64,000 nt of DNA from Selaginella moellendorffii (lineage: Eukaryota > Streptophyta > Lycopodiopsida > Selaginellales > Selaginellaceae): positions 1,371,838 through 1,435,837 of the forward strand of contig NW_003314291.1 of NCBI RefSeq assembly GCF_000143415.4, written 5' to 3'. Numbering within the stretch: the stretch's first letter is position 1; every line of letters starts with the position of its first letter. The notes below the pieces were generated by a model. The model saw only the letters and a list, made by a program, of their open reading frames with translations. It ran no database searches and was not told the origin of the DNA. Both the position numbers and the translations under genes were made by a program. Below, piece by piece: positions 33,647 to 45,379 of this stretch.

Positions 33647-35723
33647 ATGAAGCTGGCGCTCCCGCAGCAGCAGCTCTGGCGACTGCCGCATCGCATTGGC
33701 ACTCGGTTCGTTCATTCGTTGCCGCCGTGCTCTTGCGCAGCACCAGAGGGAGGGGGAAGAGGAGGTAGCATTTACGCACTTTCGATTCGTTTCTCTCATT
33801 GTTTCCTTGAAATGTAGGTGATCTTCTTTCTGGTGTTCACCAGCCTGCGGTTCCCAGACCGACTCTCACCGATGATGAGCTCCGATTGTTTAAGGAATTG
33901 CATCCATCGGTATGTCCAACAATTCAAAAGAAGGGAAGCCTTAGATTGTCTTCTAGGTGCAAAGTCAGCAGCCAGATGTGGGAGCGTTTCAGCAACTCCC
34001 AATGGTTGTTCCTGCCGAAGAGATTTTGGCTTCCGCATTGAAAGCTGCCAAAAGGGTTCCGCCGTCCAAAGGTGTGATTGAGTTTTTCGCAGTTTATCTG
34101 TTTTTCTTCTTCCCATTTCATCTGTGTTCCTTCACGACGAGCTCACAGCCATCTCAAACATCGCCAAGAGGGAGCGAAACCGCGGAGCAAGGCAGCTGGA
34201 TGCGTTGATGAAGGTGAGCTCCATTCTTTGTTTATGTTGGGTGCGGGAATTATCGGTGTTCTCTTCGCAGGAACTCTCAGTCCCTCTTACGACTTACTTC
34301 AAAAAGTTCCCCAGGAGCTACGAATTACATGCGTATGAGAGGTCGCTTTTAGAGTTCACACTCGGAAAAGGCAAGTACGAAGAGGTACTATTTACTCGCA
34401 CTTGGATTTCACATCTAGTGTGTGTTGTTTCATGCTTGTACTGAAGCAGATCCTTGGCAACGTTTTAACTCTGAGGAAAAAGCTGACTCTGTGCGGGAAG
34501 AATATGGCCTCGCTGTGCTCCAAGGTGAGCTCACGTCGCCTCTCTGGCATTTGCTTACTCTCGTGAACCAACTATTTGATGCAGTCAAGCACCAGAAGGG
34601 AGGCTGCAGATCTAAAAGATGAGGTGCTCTTTCTTTCTGCTCTTGGATAAAAGTCTTACCACCACTTGTGCAGGGATTTCACGAGATGACTGTTGTGTTC
34701 CACGAGCACGTTCAGTACCTTGAGGATCTGAAAGAGACAGCTAAGGTTGACACCTTTGATTGCATTTATAGCGGGATCAGAGAATTTACTAGGTTTACAG
34801 ACTCTCAGGAAGCTCCCGGTTGTCAATCCTCGCGACCCAATTCTATGCCTAGTCGGAGCTCCGAATGTTGGTAAATCCTCTTTGGTGCGGGTGCTCTCTA
34901 CGGGAAAGCCAGAGGTTGGAACTTCTTTTTCGGTTTTTGAGTATGTTTCGCTAACTGGGTATCGACCATGCAGGTTTGTAACTATCCATTCACAACAAGA
35001 GCTATTTCCATGGGTCATATAATGGATTATGCTTTTTCTTACCAGGTAAGGTGTAAGAACGGCTTTTTATACAGTCCAAGCGTCACCAACCTAATTTGTT
35101 CAGGTTACAGATACTCCAGGTCTGCTCAACAGGATTGATGGTGCGACTATAAAACTTGTCGTTTCATTTTCCTCTTCGCTCTGTTGCTAACAGCATTGTA
35201 TATAACCAGCGGACCGAAACGACATGGAGAAGTTGACTTTAGCGGCACTAGCTTATCTCCCAACGGCTGTTTTATACGTGCACGACCTTACGGGAGAATG
35301 TGGTACTAGCGTGCAGGACCAGGTAAAAGCTGGAAATTTTAGTTCATGGCCGGTACTTTACACGATTGCGCAATGAACTTGCAGTTTTATATCTATAAAG
35401 AAATTCGAGGAAGATTTCCAAGCCGGCCTTGGATCGACGTGGTGTCTAAGGCTGATCTCCTGGAAGTGCCAGCTCTTCGTGATGGCGAAGAAGTGGATGA
35501 GATTGTCCGGTACAAAACTTGTGGACCACCTGGAGCGCTGTGGGTATCAGTGGAGACAAAGCACAACGTTTCCGAGGTAATGTTCTATATCGAAACGTTT
35601 ATAAGCAAGAAAAGAAACTCACGGAGTTGGCGCTTATTGCAGCTGTCATCGAGGGTTTTGGAAATGCTGAGAAGTATCTCGGATCAAAGTAAAGAGAAAG
35701 CCGCTGTGGATGAGGAGTCATAA
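33647..35723 (+). CDS. NOG1/PDE318-like organellar GTPase, intact copy
   Basis: Fourteen exons close in frame to 432 aa: 33647-33764, 33818-33909, 33957-34071, 34149-34213, 34271-34384, 34450-34524, 34585-34623, 34674-34745, 34801-34914, 34974-35045, 35104-35140, 35210-35322, 35385-35576 and 35643-35723. The N-terminus is Arg/Ser-rich and looks like a plastid or mitochondrial transit peptide. A NOG1-type helical part (ERNRGARQLDALMK) precedes the G domain: G1 GAPNVGKSS, switch I NYPFTTR, G3 VTDTPGLL, the NOG1-family tract LPTAVLYVHDLTGECG, and G4 SKADL. It resembles the plant NOG1-related organellar GTPase PDE318 (family knowledge), implying a role in organelle ribosome biogenesis. The C-terminal tail LSSRVLEMLRSI ends the protein. 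It lies downstream of EG45-2 on the same strand and upstream of the DnaJ-like gene. Confidence 0.92.
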
Positions 35724-35933
35724 CATTATCCACTGCTCGTTCTAGCAACCATTCAAGCAAAATGGAGCTAAAGCTGTGAGTTTTCGATTTACTCAACACG
35801 AAATGATTTAAGCCTTTTAAGAAACTACTATACAGGTGAGTTTTTATCCGCAAGACGTGCCTCGTATAAATACTATGGTCGGATAAGGCTTGGCTGGCTG
35901 CTCTTTCGCTGCTAACTGACAGAAGCTCCTCTC

Positions 35934-36681
35934 ATGGCGACATCAGCAGCACTCTCCATCTCCAGCGGCACTGTTGCGTCGAGCTCGTGTCACGTAGGCG
36001 CTTACAGCAGAGGTTCAGTGGTGGGGATAAGTAGCAACGGAGGCCGACGTCGAGGACCCAAAGTGGTGTGTGCCGTTGGTGAGCTCTCATCGAACAGCAC
36101 AAGCTACTTGATCGCCGGGGCAATTGGGATTGCAGTAATAGGAACTGCATTTCCCATCTTCTTCTCCCGCAAGGATCTGTGAGTAACGATCTGTTTTTCT
36201 CGTTTTTCAATTCATCCATGGCTGACTGATGTCCCTTGAGTTTTTTTCAGGTGCCCCGAGTGCGATGGAGCGGGATTCGTGAGGAAGACTGGTTCCAAGC
36301 TGACCGCGAACGCTGCAAGGAAGGATAACACCCAAATCGTGTGTGCTCGTTGCAATGGACTCGGAAAGCTGGGTAAGATTTATTTATTTTTTTAACAGCT
36401 TAGGCAGTAAAGTTTTTGAGGATTGGATTGTTTGCATGCACAGCTCAAGTCGACAAGTGAATCAAAACGAGATTGTTGTTGTGATCTGTTTTCCTAGAGA
36501 ATAGGGAGTGTTTTTAGTTTGTTGTTTGTCCGTTGGGTCGTTTCAGCGGCCTTGTGGAGCAAAACTGCCTTGTTTTGCTCTTCATTTCGACGTCATTCCT
36601 TGCGTGCTTTACAAAGGCTTGGATTCCTGGTTTCTTTCTTCTCCTCTTTCAGATACGTTATACGAAGCGAAGAAGACTTAG
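35934..36681 (+). CDS. Small plastid DnaJ-type cysteine-rich protein with membrane segment
   Basis: Exons 35934-36178, 36251-36372 and 36653-36681 give 131 aa. Residues 1-45 are Ser/Ala/Arg-rich (MATSAALSISS...) as in a chloroplast transit peptide. A hydrophobic stretch (about 58-76, LIAGAIGIAVIGTAF) is a likely membrane helix. It is followed by CPECDGAGFVR and, after 20-25 residues, CARCNGLGKL: two CxxCxGxG motifs of a DnaJ-type zinc centre with no J domain. Proteins of this type act as plastid assembly or folding helpers; the client is unknown. The last exon is only 29 bp and rests on in-frame closure to a stop (LYEAKKT). A truncated duplicate is at 17094. It converges with the amino acid transporter gene on the other strand. 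Confidence 0.85.
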
Positions 36682-37002
36682 AAACGAGCATTGGATTTAG
36701 AATGTGAGTCGATGGATCATATCATAGCGCTTCAAGCTTGAACATGTTTCATGCTGAGTCGAGCGTTACGGCAGGTTCTTTGTCTTGCCATCCGGTTTCT
36801 AGCGAATATATGCAGTAAAGCAATCTTTGGCAATCCTTGCTAATTTAGTTTTTTTTCCTTAGAAACAGTATCAGATTCACGTTTGAGAACTTAATGTAAT
36901 ATACAGTTCATGGGAATCCTTTGTATTCTAGTTCTAAAACTCAATATTAAACTCGCTTTCGAGCTTACACTTTCAACTTTATTTTATCACGAGGCATGTT
37001 TG
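36682..37002. other. Convergent intergenic region
   Basis: AT-rich spacer between two gene 3' ends. No feature beyond probable 3' UTRs. Confidence 0.5.
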
Positions 37003-39139
37003 TTAGTTGTTTGTCTGTTGCTCTGCAGTTCCATTCTCGAGCAAAACGGCTTTGCTGTGCTCGTCAGTGGCAGCTGCCTCGACATCATTGCTTGCGTGCT
37101 TGACAGGCTCTTCCATCTTTGGATCCCTCTTCGTTTTTTCCTTGGAGACGTCATACGATGCGTGGAGGCCGAAGAAGACATAGTAGAGGAGCATGAGTCC
37201 CGTCCACACCGCAAACCTCACGAACGAGGCCGTGTCCATGGATCCCAGCAGGAAAATGTTGGTAGCAATCGACAGCGATGGCAGCCAAGGCACCAGCGGC
37301 ACCCCCCACACCTTTGGCTTTCTGGAAGTCGGCACAAACACGGCCAGGCCAGCGGTAGCCAGGAACCAAACCGGAACAGCAACAACGTAGCCGATCCACC
37401 CGTCGCTCACGGCCCAGTAAATCGCGATGGCAATCGAGGAAGCGAGTATGACCGCCATGAACCCGACAAACTCGAGCGCATGACGCGTGCTCGTCACCCC
37501 CTCGACGTAGTATCTCCGGACAAGCAGAGCCATCGCCACCATGCTGAAGATAAACAGCGTGCTGATGGACAAGAGGTTGGCCAGGATCCCGAGGCTGGAG
37601 AAGAACGCGACGATGGCACTGGCAGCAACCATGACGGCGGTGGCGTTCACTGGAGTGGAAGTTTTCCCGTTGACAACGGCGAACCACGGCGGGATCATGT
37701 GTGTCCGAGCAATGTGAGTCAAGTATCGGGCCTGTCCGACAGCACCAACGAGGAGAACGGTGGTCATTCCCTTGAGAGCTCCCAGCGCGACGATATACTG
37801 AGCCCAGTTCATGCCGTGGAGCTTGAAAGCCACCGAGAAAGGAGCGTCCTTGTCGATGAGAGCGTTTGGGGTCATGAGGCTGAGCGTCAGCGCCATCAAG
37901 CAGTAGATCACCGTGGCCATGGTCATGGAGGCGAGGAGGCCGAGTGGTATGTCCCGGCCGGGGTTCTTCGTCTCCTCGGCCATGGTGGAGACGGCGTCGA
38001 AGCCGAGGTAGGCAAAGAAGAGGACGGACGCAGCACTGAAGAGGCCCCGGACGCCGCCAGGCATGAAAGGGGTGTAGTTGGAAGTGTCGGCCTGCGTGAG
38101 TCCGGCGACGATGATGAAGGCGATGACGAGCATGTTGACGACGGAGGCGATCCAGTTGAGCGTGGAGGCATGACGAGTGCTGTAGCAGGCGATGGCTCCC
38201 GCGATACAGAGGACCACCACTGCGATTGGATCCAAATAGTTGTAGTCCTTGGCCAGAGATGGTGCGTAGATCCGGAAGTCTGAGCTGTCGTGGTTGAGGA
38301 GAGCTGCGAAGTATCCCGTCCAGGAGCGAGCCACGGCCGCGTTGCCGATAATGTACTCGAGGATGATGTTTCCTGCCGCGATGAAAGCCGCGAAGTCGCC
38401 CAGCTCCACTCGCAAGTACGCAAATGAGCCACCTTTCATCCAGAAACATATTAAAGCTTAATGGTAGTAAAACAGAGAACTGAAAGTCATCAACCATAAC
38501 GAAGAAAAAAAAAAATCGCTCATGGAGAAAGTCCACAAGGAAGCCGTTATCAATGATACAGACCAAAGTAGAAAACACCAGTCAGGAAAAACAGTGTCTC
38601 GTGATTATCCGTCGATTTAATTCTCACCGACCACTAGCAAACAAGCAAAGCAACAAAAAGAGATTCTCTACTCACCGGCAAGACTTCATCCACGAAGCTC
38701 AACCAAGCAAACACTATCAAGCCAAGCAACTCACAGAAACTCAAGAGCGAAGCAACTGAGATCAAGGAAAGGAAAGCGTACCAGCGACAGGGATCTCCAC
38801 AGCGAATTCCGTGTAGCAAAAGACGGAGAGCATGGCGGAGAGTCCAGCAACGGCGTACGAGAGAATGATCGCAGGCCCCGCGTGCTCCTTAGCTTCCTGT
38901 CCCGTCAGCACGAACACTCCAGCTCCAATCACCGCTCCAATCCCAAACCACATGAGATCCCACCAGTTGAGCGTCTTGATCATCTCGTTCTTGCTCCGCG
39001 ACTTAACTTCCAGCAGCTCTTCCTGATCGCTGGAGCGAGCTCGCAGCCTGTCCATGAATCGAGGCCGCGTTTCCGACAGGGCGTGGACATAGCTGCTCCA
39101 GCTCTGGAACGACTCCTCGGGAAGGAAATTGGACCCCAT
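37003..39139 (-). CDS. Cationic amino acid transporter (CAT/SLC7 type)
   Basis: Two exons, 39139-38782 and 38432-37003, join in frame (GCT G|GT GGC) to give 595 aa. The protein has about 14 hydrophobic segments. Helix 1 carries GIGAVIGAGVFVLTG, the APC-superfamily substrate-binding loop. The junction reads FAVEIPVAGGSFAYLRVELGD (helix 3), followed by FAYLGFDAVSTMAEE and ARTHMIPPWFA. The C-terminal part PWLPSLSIATNIFLLG...FGLHASYD matches the AA_permease_C domain of plant CATs. Likely function: H+-coupled uptake of basic or other amino acids at the plasma membrane or tonoplast (family knowledge). The intron of about 350 bp is unusually long for this window. The acidic, poly-charged tail after HASYD is presumably cytosolic. 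A 457-codon antisense ORF here is a shadow. Confidence 0.94.
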
Positions 39140-39423
39140 GATCGATCTTCTTCACAGGAAAAAAAAAAAAAAAGAGGTGAAGAGTAACTGGATGAATTGA
39201 TTTAAACCTTGCAGCAACCAAGCTAGACGACACCAGCGAGCAACATTGGAGAGACCACAAGGAAAGCACGACAAAAATTCAATCCTGACCGTCAGATCTC
39301 GATACACGCGCCGGTCTTGACGGCGCTCGAGTCTATTTGCTATTCCTCCCAAGATCCGGGAGCTCACGTTTAAATATGAGCATATTCTTCCAAAGCGCGG
39401 GCAGGACGTTCTCACCTTAGCTC
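39140..39423 (-). promoter_or_regulatory. CAT gene 5' leader and promoter
   Basis: A 284-bp gap between the upstream channel gene's stop and the transporter ATG on the same strand. It holds an A-rich stretch just before the ATG (39157-39173 on the plus strand). No clear TATA box was found. Confidence 0.35.
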
Positions 39424-42400
39424 TTAGCTCACTCCGTATTGGTCCTCGGCAATTACCACCAGTGCGTCTCCCGGTTTGAATCTGAGTGGTATTTCTTTCG
39501 ACTTGGGATTGATCACCTGGTTTAACACAAACAAGAGATCGAATCAGGAAACGAATGCACAAAAGAAAGAAATCATGCCTATTGTGCTGCCTATGCTAAC
39601 AAGTAAAAGGCGTACCACTTTGTTCCCTCGCCGATATCCTATAGCTACCTCTTCACGCAAGACCGCACGCTCTGCAAGCTCGTTGAACGAGGGAGCTTCA
39701 TTGGTGGTTGCGTAAAGGCCAATATCCTGAAACACAATGACTTCCAGGTTGAGTAGAGTCTTGAAAAAACAGAGAGGTGAATGAATACCTGGACATATAT
39801 CTCATTTCCCCATGAGTTGAGGAGCTCCGTCCAGACCGCATTTAAATCCGCATTTTCCGACACTGGAGAAGGAAAAAGAAGCAAGAACTTTCAAGAGTTC
39901 GAGTCGAGCCAGAAGAGCTTGTGAGCACCTTGAGTAGTGACGAGCCCTGATAACTCGTGGGTACAGATGTAATTTAGAGACGGGTGGCTTTGAACAACCT
40001 GAATAGGAAAGAGAATATAGTATCATAAAAGTCGGTGCAGCGAACCTGCTTTCCAAGCTTCTTGTCAACGAACTCGGCGACCAAACTCGTCACCTGAAGC
40101 AAGCACATGGCCAAAACGAAACATTGCCAATGAATGGAGCCTACCTTGATTTTATACTCTCTGCATAGCGCTTCTGCGAGAAGAAGAGCAAACGCAGACT
40201 GTTTGTCTGCCTTTGGGGTGCCTGGTAAAGCAAAAACGCGTCAACCGACAATTTCCATCTTTCACACAACCACCATACCTCCGACGTGCCACTTGCCATC
40301 CGCAATGACGCAGATTGACAAAGGCGGGGTATCCTCATTTCCAAACTCCGGAGCAATGTTTGTAATAGCAAGTTTCAAGTCTGTTCGACTCATGGGACTT
40401 CCAATCTACTACAGAAATTCAAGAGTAATAGCAAGCATCCCGAAGACAAATGCCAGTACCTTGTGCGTCAACGTTATGTTCCGTAATGGCCTTGAAAATC
40501 TTCTGTCCATTACGAGTTGTCTTTCCTCCAAAGAGGCCTCAGCTAGTATAACCTGACATCAACACAGGGTTCGAAACGAAATCACAAATGAATGGCTATG
40601 CGTACCAATTCACTACCCGGACCAACATAATCATCGTACTCGAGAACCATATCACAAACATCTGGGCGCCACCCGAGAATAACAATTCGTTCTTTTCTAG
40701 CAAGGACTTTCTCGGCCGCCTGCAATGAGACTTCATGCTGTAAATTGATGCTCGAAACGAGAAATGCTACTTATTACCTTTGGTTGTGGCTTTGGTACGT
40801 GTTCGGTCGAAATCTGACATTTCTGTCCACCTCTACAGTCGCATAGGATTTTGTCAATTGTGTTAAGGGTCTTGCGATATCTTTCAGCAATCTTCACAAG
40901 ACTATGTGGAGCTTCCTTTTGAGTTCCTTTCGGTGCTATAACGAGGAACTACAGCATGTCGAAAATTATGAGCAACATTAGAGAATACGAAAGCTTCCTG
41001 TACCTTGTCGCTGCTTCGGACGACAAGATCCTCATGGGGATGGAAATCAAGCTTTCCTTCTCGAAGGATTCCGCAAATTATAGCCTGCTTGTTCCCAATT
41101 AAATCACCAGTATTAGGAAAACTTTAGAATTACCTCTGGAAAGCCTCGTCGGACTTGTTGGTAGTGCAAACCTGATAGTCCCGGATATTTGTACAGGTTT
41201 ATGACATGCTCTGCCCAGAGAGATTTTCTTCTTCAGAAATATTCCAAAAGCTTTAAGCATTCAAATTCTGTTACTTGTGAGGGTTTTATGTTTAGAAATT
41301 ACTCCCATAGCTAAGCACTTGTCTGTATACGTCCCGTAGCCCTGGTTGCCGTGAACATTGTACAAATAGCTTTGCTGAAAGATTTTGAACGGTTTGCACT
41401 CTCGTTCCCGACAATGACATTAAAAGATTAGCGGAGCTCGCTTTTGAGACCTGCACAAAACGGAAAATCTTGTACGCATTGTAAACTGAAAGTTATTTAC
41501 TCTCTGTTACCTCTGCAATTACATTTCCTTTAAATCCTTGAAGTAAAGGCCGAAGAGCCAACACCGAAAGAACAACCTCTGCATCCGCCTCGTATCTGCA
41601 CATAAAACGTACCTGAAGTCATCAATATCTCTTGTTGTCTAAAACTTACGTGTCATCCTTGTTGGAAAGAAAACACACGGTGCGAGCTTTATCTGCACCC
41701 ACTCGAAGGAAGGACAGCGTGGAGCTCAGACTTCCACTGAACGCATACAAGTTAGGCGCAAGTCGTAAGAAAGGAACCAACCATACCTTCGTGTTAAAAT
41801 ATTAAGATGAGGTTGGTCTTTTACACTCATCACAAGCTGATCAGTGTAGGCTCGTGGACGCTCAGAGAGAAGCAACACTGTCTGCTTTCTGCGCATAAAC
41901 AAAGAAATTACAGAAACACACGTTTCGCTTCTATCATACCTTGATCTCGCTGCTCCAGAACGCCAGTAGTGTGCTTGACGTTTGTTAATTTGTTTGAGAA
42001 CGGTCACGAGATGGTTGTTCGCACCACAAATTACAATATGCCCATCTTCGTACACTTGAGAATGAGCACCTTCCCTCAGCCGATCCATATGACTCTGCAA
42101 ATCACGCATTCAAACACTCAAATCATTTTAAAACAGTAGTTGTTGCAACGAACTTTGAACTGAGCATTTATCGTGCCCATGAGAAGTGTATAAACTAATA
42201 TTCCGCACATTGCCAGCATCAAACCGATTGCTCTCTCAGCACGAGTTGTCTCCTGCAGCGAAATGGTCAGCAAGAGAATCTACGGTAAGTTTCTCGGATT
42301 TGCTCACTTTGAGGTGCATACTAGATGCACAAACACAAGCCCAAGCATCCCAAAACGAATCTTCAAGTTTTTGGTTAAAAGTCCTGCCAGCACGGGAATG

Positions 42401-43297
42401 AAACACGCGAACATTAGAAAACAAAACACGAGTACCTGTTCTTATTAAAAATAATCCCTCCGATCAAAGTCAGAGCCACGCATCCCATAGCAAGCAGGCA
42501 CATGTATCTGCGAATGCACTCGTCAATATAAGAGAAGAAAAATACAAGATTGCCGGAGAATTAAAGATTTGAAACTTACAATGCTTGCAGTTGAATGGTA
42601 TAGTGCTTACGACATGGGATGCCTTTCGAGCATGACATCTAGCATGTAAGAGATGCGTGATCTGCTCCAATCCACCTTAGCAAAATTAGCTCTTGAAAGG
42701 AAGTCTGGTGCCGCAACTCCCACTGGCTTAGATGCGTGTAAGCCTTTTAGAAACGCTAGAGCAGCCGTTAACAACTCAAAGTCTCGCAAAGCACCCGACA
42801 GATGCTTCCACGAGAAACGCATAGTCATTTCAATCACCACTGCCTACAACACACACATTGAGAAAGGAAACAAAATGCTAGCCAAAGTACCTCAAACAAT
42901 GCACACTGCACAAACTGCGTCACTGGGAGGTCTGTGTTCTTCCGTCTCTTTTGGAAAAACCAGCTTGAGTTGGGCAAGAGAGAAGCTCTTGCTGGCTGGC
43001 GCGTTAGCTGCTTCTTTCCGCACAAAAAAATCGCCTTTTGCAGCCTTCTCTCTGGATTTCAAACAGCTGGAGCTCAGCGCATCACGCTCATTACTACTAC
43101 TTACTTGTCACAGCTGAAAGCTTCACTCGGCAATCCCCGCTGCTGCTGCTGGCAATCGAATCGCACGATCGATCACAATGCGGCGACACAAGAGAATCGA
43201 CAATGCGAGTGGATTACCTGAGCGACGACGCGCATGGACAGCAGCGGCATTCCACACGGGCGGCGGCGCCGGCAGAAATGCCGGCCGATGCCGTCAT
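39424..43297 (-). CDS. POLLUX/CASTOR-like plastid envelope ion channel
   Basis: Roughly 24 small exons on the minus strand. Clear ones include 43044-42891, 42843-42611, 42507-42436, 42383-42308, 42252-42154, then a series to a final exon ending SKEIPLRFKPGD...YGVS at 39424. Signature segments are LEDSFWDAWACVCASSMHLK (pore region), ERAIGLMLAMCGIL (membrane helix), GHIVICGANNHL (first RCK-like nucleotide-binding fold), LFVQCSRQPGL, IVILGWRPDV (second fold), and NEIYV...AERAVLREEVAIGY. Order and motifs match the plant POLLUX-like proteins, which conduct K+/Ca2+ in the chloroplast envelope (family knowledge). The N-terminus is uncertain: I propose ATG at 43297 joined to 43044, with a weak acceptor. 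The gene is divergent from CPSF30 across about 106 bp. Confidence 0.85.
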
Positions 43298-43403
43298 CGC
43301 CGCGCCAAGGAGCCCTAAACGACGAAACCCTCACAACGCCATGAAAGCCCCATGGAATATACACTTTCAAAGAACCCTAAACTCTGGCTAGGGTTTGCGG
43401 GAG
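43298..43403. promoter_or_regulatory. Very short bidirectional promoter with telo-box motifs
   Basis: 106 bp between the proposed channel ATG (-) and the CPSF30 ATG (+). It contains agccctaaac, gaaaccctcac, gaaccctaaac and tagggttt, that is, AAACCCTA-like telo-boxes in both directions. These are common near start sites of housekeeping and translation-related genes in plants. There is no TATA box. Confidence 0.55.
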
Positions 43404-45291
43404 ATGGACGATGATGGAGGCCTCAATTTCGATTTCGAGGGAGGATTGGATGCTGTCACGGCGGCGAGCGGCCAAGCGCCGCCTCCGCAGGCCATGGGCG
43501 GCCTTGGAGGCGGCGCCGCGCAGGGGCAGGGGATGTCGATGGCGCCGCGCGGTCCGGTCAGGCGTAGCTTCAGGCAGACGGTGTGCCGGCACTGGCTGAG
43601 GGGATTGTGCATGAAAGGGAACGATTGCGGCTTCCTCCACCAGTATGACAAGTCGAGAATGCCGCTGTGCCGATTTTTTGCGAGGTTTGGGGAGTGTAGA
43701 GAGCCGGATTGTATCTACAAGCACAGCACCGAGGACATCAAAGAATGCAACATGTAAGTAAGCTCTCATTTCTTTTCCTTTGTAGCTCCCAGGTGTTTAG
43801 TTTTCATGTCGCTATAGCTTAGAAGAAGTTCTTCCCAGTCCATTGTTTTGTTTTCATGTCGCTATAGCTTAGAAGAAGTTCTTCCCAGAGCAAGTTTTTG
43901 TCGTTCATGTTTGTATCTTAATTGGTTTTGTTTGCCTTGTTTGTCCACAGGTACAAGCTTGGATTCTGTCCCAATGGACCAGAGTGTCGGTATCGACACG
44001 AGAAGCTGCCCGGGCCGCCACCTCCAGTGGAGCAACACTTGTCAAAGTTCCGGTATCAACCCCATCAAAAGCAGCAGCAGCAACACATGAATTCGGACAC
44101 GCCCCCTCTTCGTCCTCCGATGATGCAGCAACAAGGAGGCTACGATCATCAAAATGGAGGACCCAATGGAGGGAAGCCTCGAAAGATGATGTCGGCCTCG
44201 AACCCACTCCCGTATGGCTTCTCGAGGTAACTTTAACAAAAACGTAAAGAAAAACCAAGCTGCTGTGATACTGAGAGTTTGCAGCTCAAAGCAGGTATTT
44301 CATAGTTAAGAGTAGCAATCGAGAGAACCTTGAGCTGTCCGTTCGACGCGGGGTGTGGGCTACGCATAGAAATAACGAGGCAAAGCTCAACGAAGCTCTT
44401 GAATCTTGTGAACATGTGATTCTTATTTTCTCAGTTAATGAAACTCGTCATTTTCAAGTAAGTTCTTTGTCGACTTTTTTTCCATCTCTTTTTCATGATC
44501 CATTCGTCTCTTTGAGAAATCAACACAAGCTTTGTTGTGTGTTCCTTCTCCGGCTTTGCTGCTCACAGGGATGTGCCAGGATGATGTCCAAAGCCGGAGG
44601 TGCTGCTCATGGAACTGCGGGATGGAAGCAATCGCACGGGATGGGCAGCTATGGTCGAAACTTTCGTCTCAAGTGGCTCAAGGTGAGTTCTTTTCTCTTT
44701 TCTTTCTTCTTTCCTCGACTGACTGGCTTTGTTTTTGTTTTAGTTGTGCGAGCTATCCTTCCACAAGACGAGACACTTGCACAATCCATACAACGAGAAT
44801 CTCCCAGTCAAGGTTTACGTTCATGCTTTCAGCTATTTGTGAAACTCTTTCTCCTTGAACAGATAAGTCGAGACTGCCAAGAGGTCGAACCATCTGTCGG
44901 ACAAGAGCTTGCGGAGCTCCTCTATCTGGAACTTGACAGCAATCTCATGGTTTGCAAATTCTTTTCTAGGCGGACTTCGTTTTGATCTTCTTTCTCTCCA
45001 CAGGCTGTTGCGAACGAGTCTGAGGCCGAGCGCGAAGAAGCTCCTCCCGACGCTGAAGAACACCACGAGACGCTGGAGATGGGACGTTTTGGAGCGCTGC
45101 CACCACCGTTTCCAGCCGCTTTCATGGGATATGGACGACCACCGATGTTTCTACCACCACTTCCACCAGCACCGCTGCTCCAGCAAATGTGGAGGCCGAG
45201 CGAGAAAGAGGCGAGTGGTGAACTGAGCGAAGACGAGGCTCCTGGAAGGTCCGAAGATGAAAACCGCAAGAGGAAGCGCATAGACAATTGA
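43404..45291 (+). CDS. CPSF30: CPSF30 with YTH domain (mRNA 3'-end processing, m6A reader)
   Basis: Seven exons close in frame to 448 aa: 43404-43753, 43951-44226, 44295-44457, 44569-44682, 44744-44812, 44863-44949 and 45004-45291. Three CCCH zinc fingers (CRHWLRGLCMKGNDCGFLH, CRFFARFGECREPDCIYKH, CPNGPECRYRH) occupy residues about 55-135. A Gln/Pro-rich linker follows. The YTH domain begins RYFIVKSSNRENLELSVRRG and contains GVWATHRNNEAKLNEA and ILIFSVNETRHFQG, with the Trp residues of the m6A pocket visible (VWAT and LKWLK). This zinc-finger plus YTH architecture is the plant long form of CPSF30 (family knowledge). The Pro-rich tail ends with a basic KRKRIDN. It is shorter than the Arabidopsis tail as I remember it. 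Confidence 0.95.
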
Positions 45292-45379
45292 GTGATCTCA
45301 CCGATAGTTTTAGCGACCAAGTCGACTTAACACCATTTTGTCAACAAAATCTTTTCTTTTTTCTTTCCTTGCGATAGCT

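Noticed and set aside
36910-38283. 457-codon plus-strand ORF
   Set aside because: Antisense shadow of the GC-rich amino acid transporter exon. It is His/Arg/Glu-rich with no domain, while the minus strand has a complete 14-helix transporter.
42541-42610. Possible 5-bp microexon in the channel gene (cattg between AG and GTAAG-like sites)
   Set aside because: Not needed: joining 42611 to 42507 directly keeps the frame.
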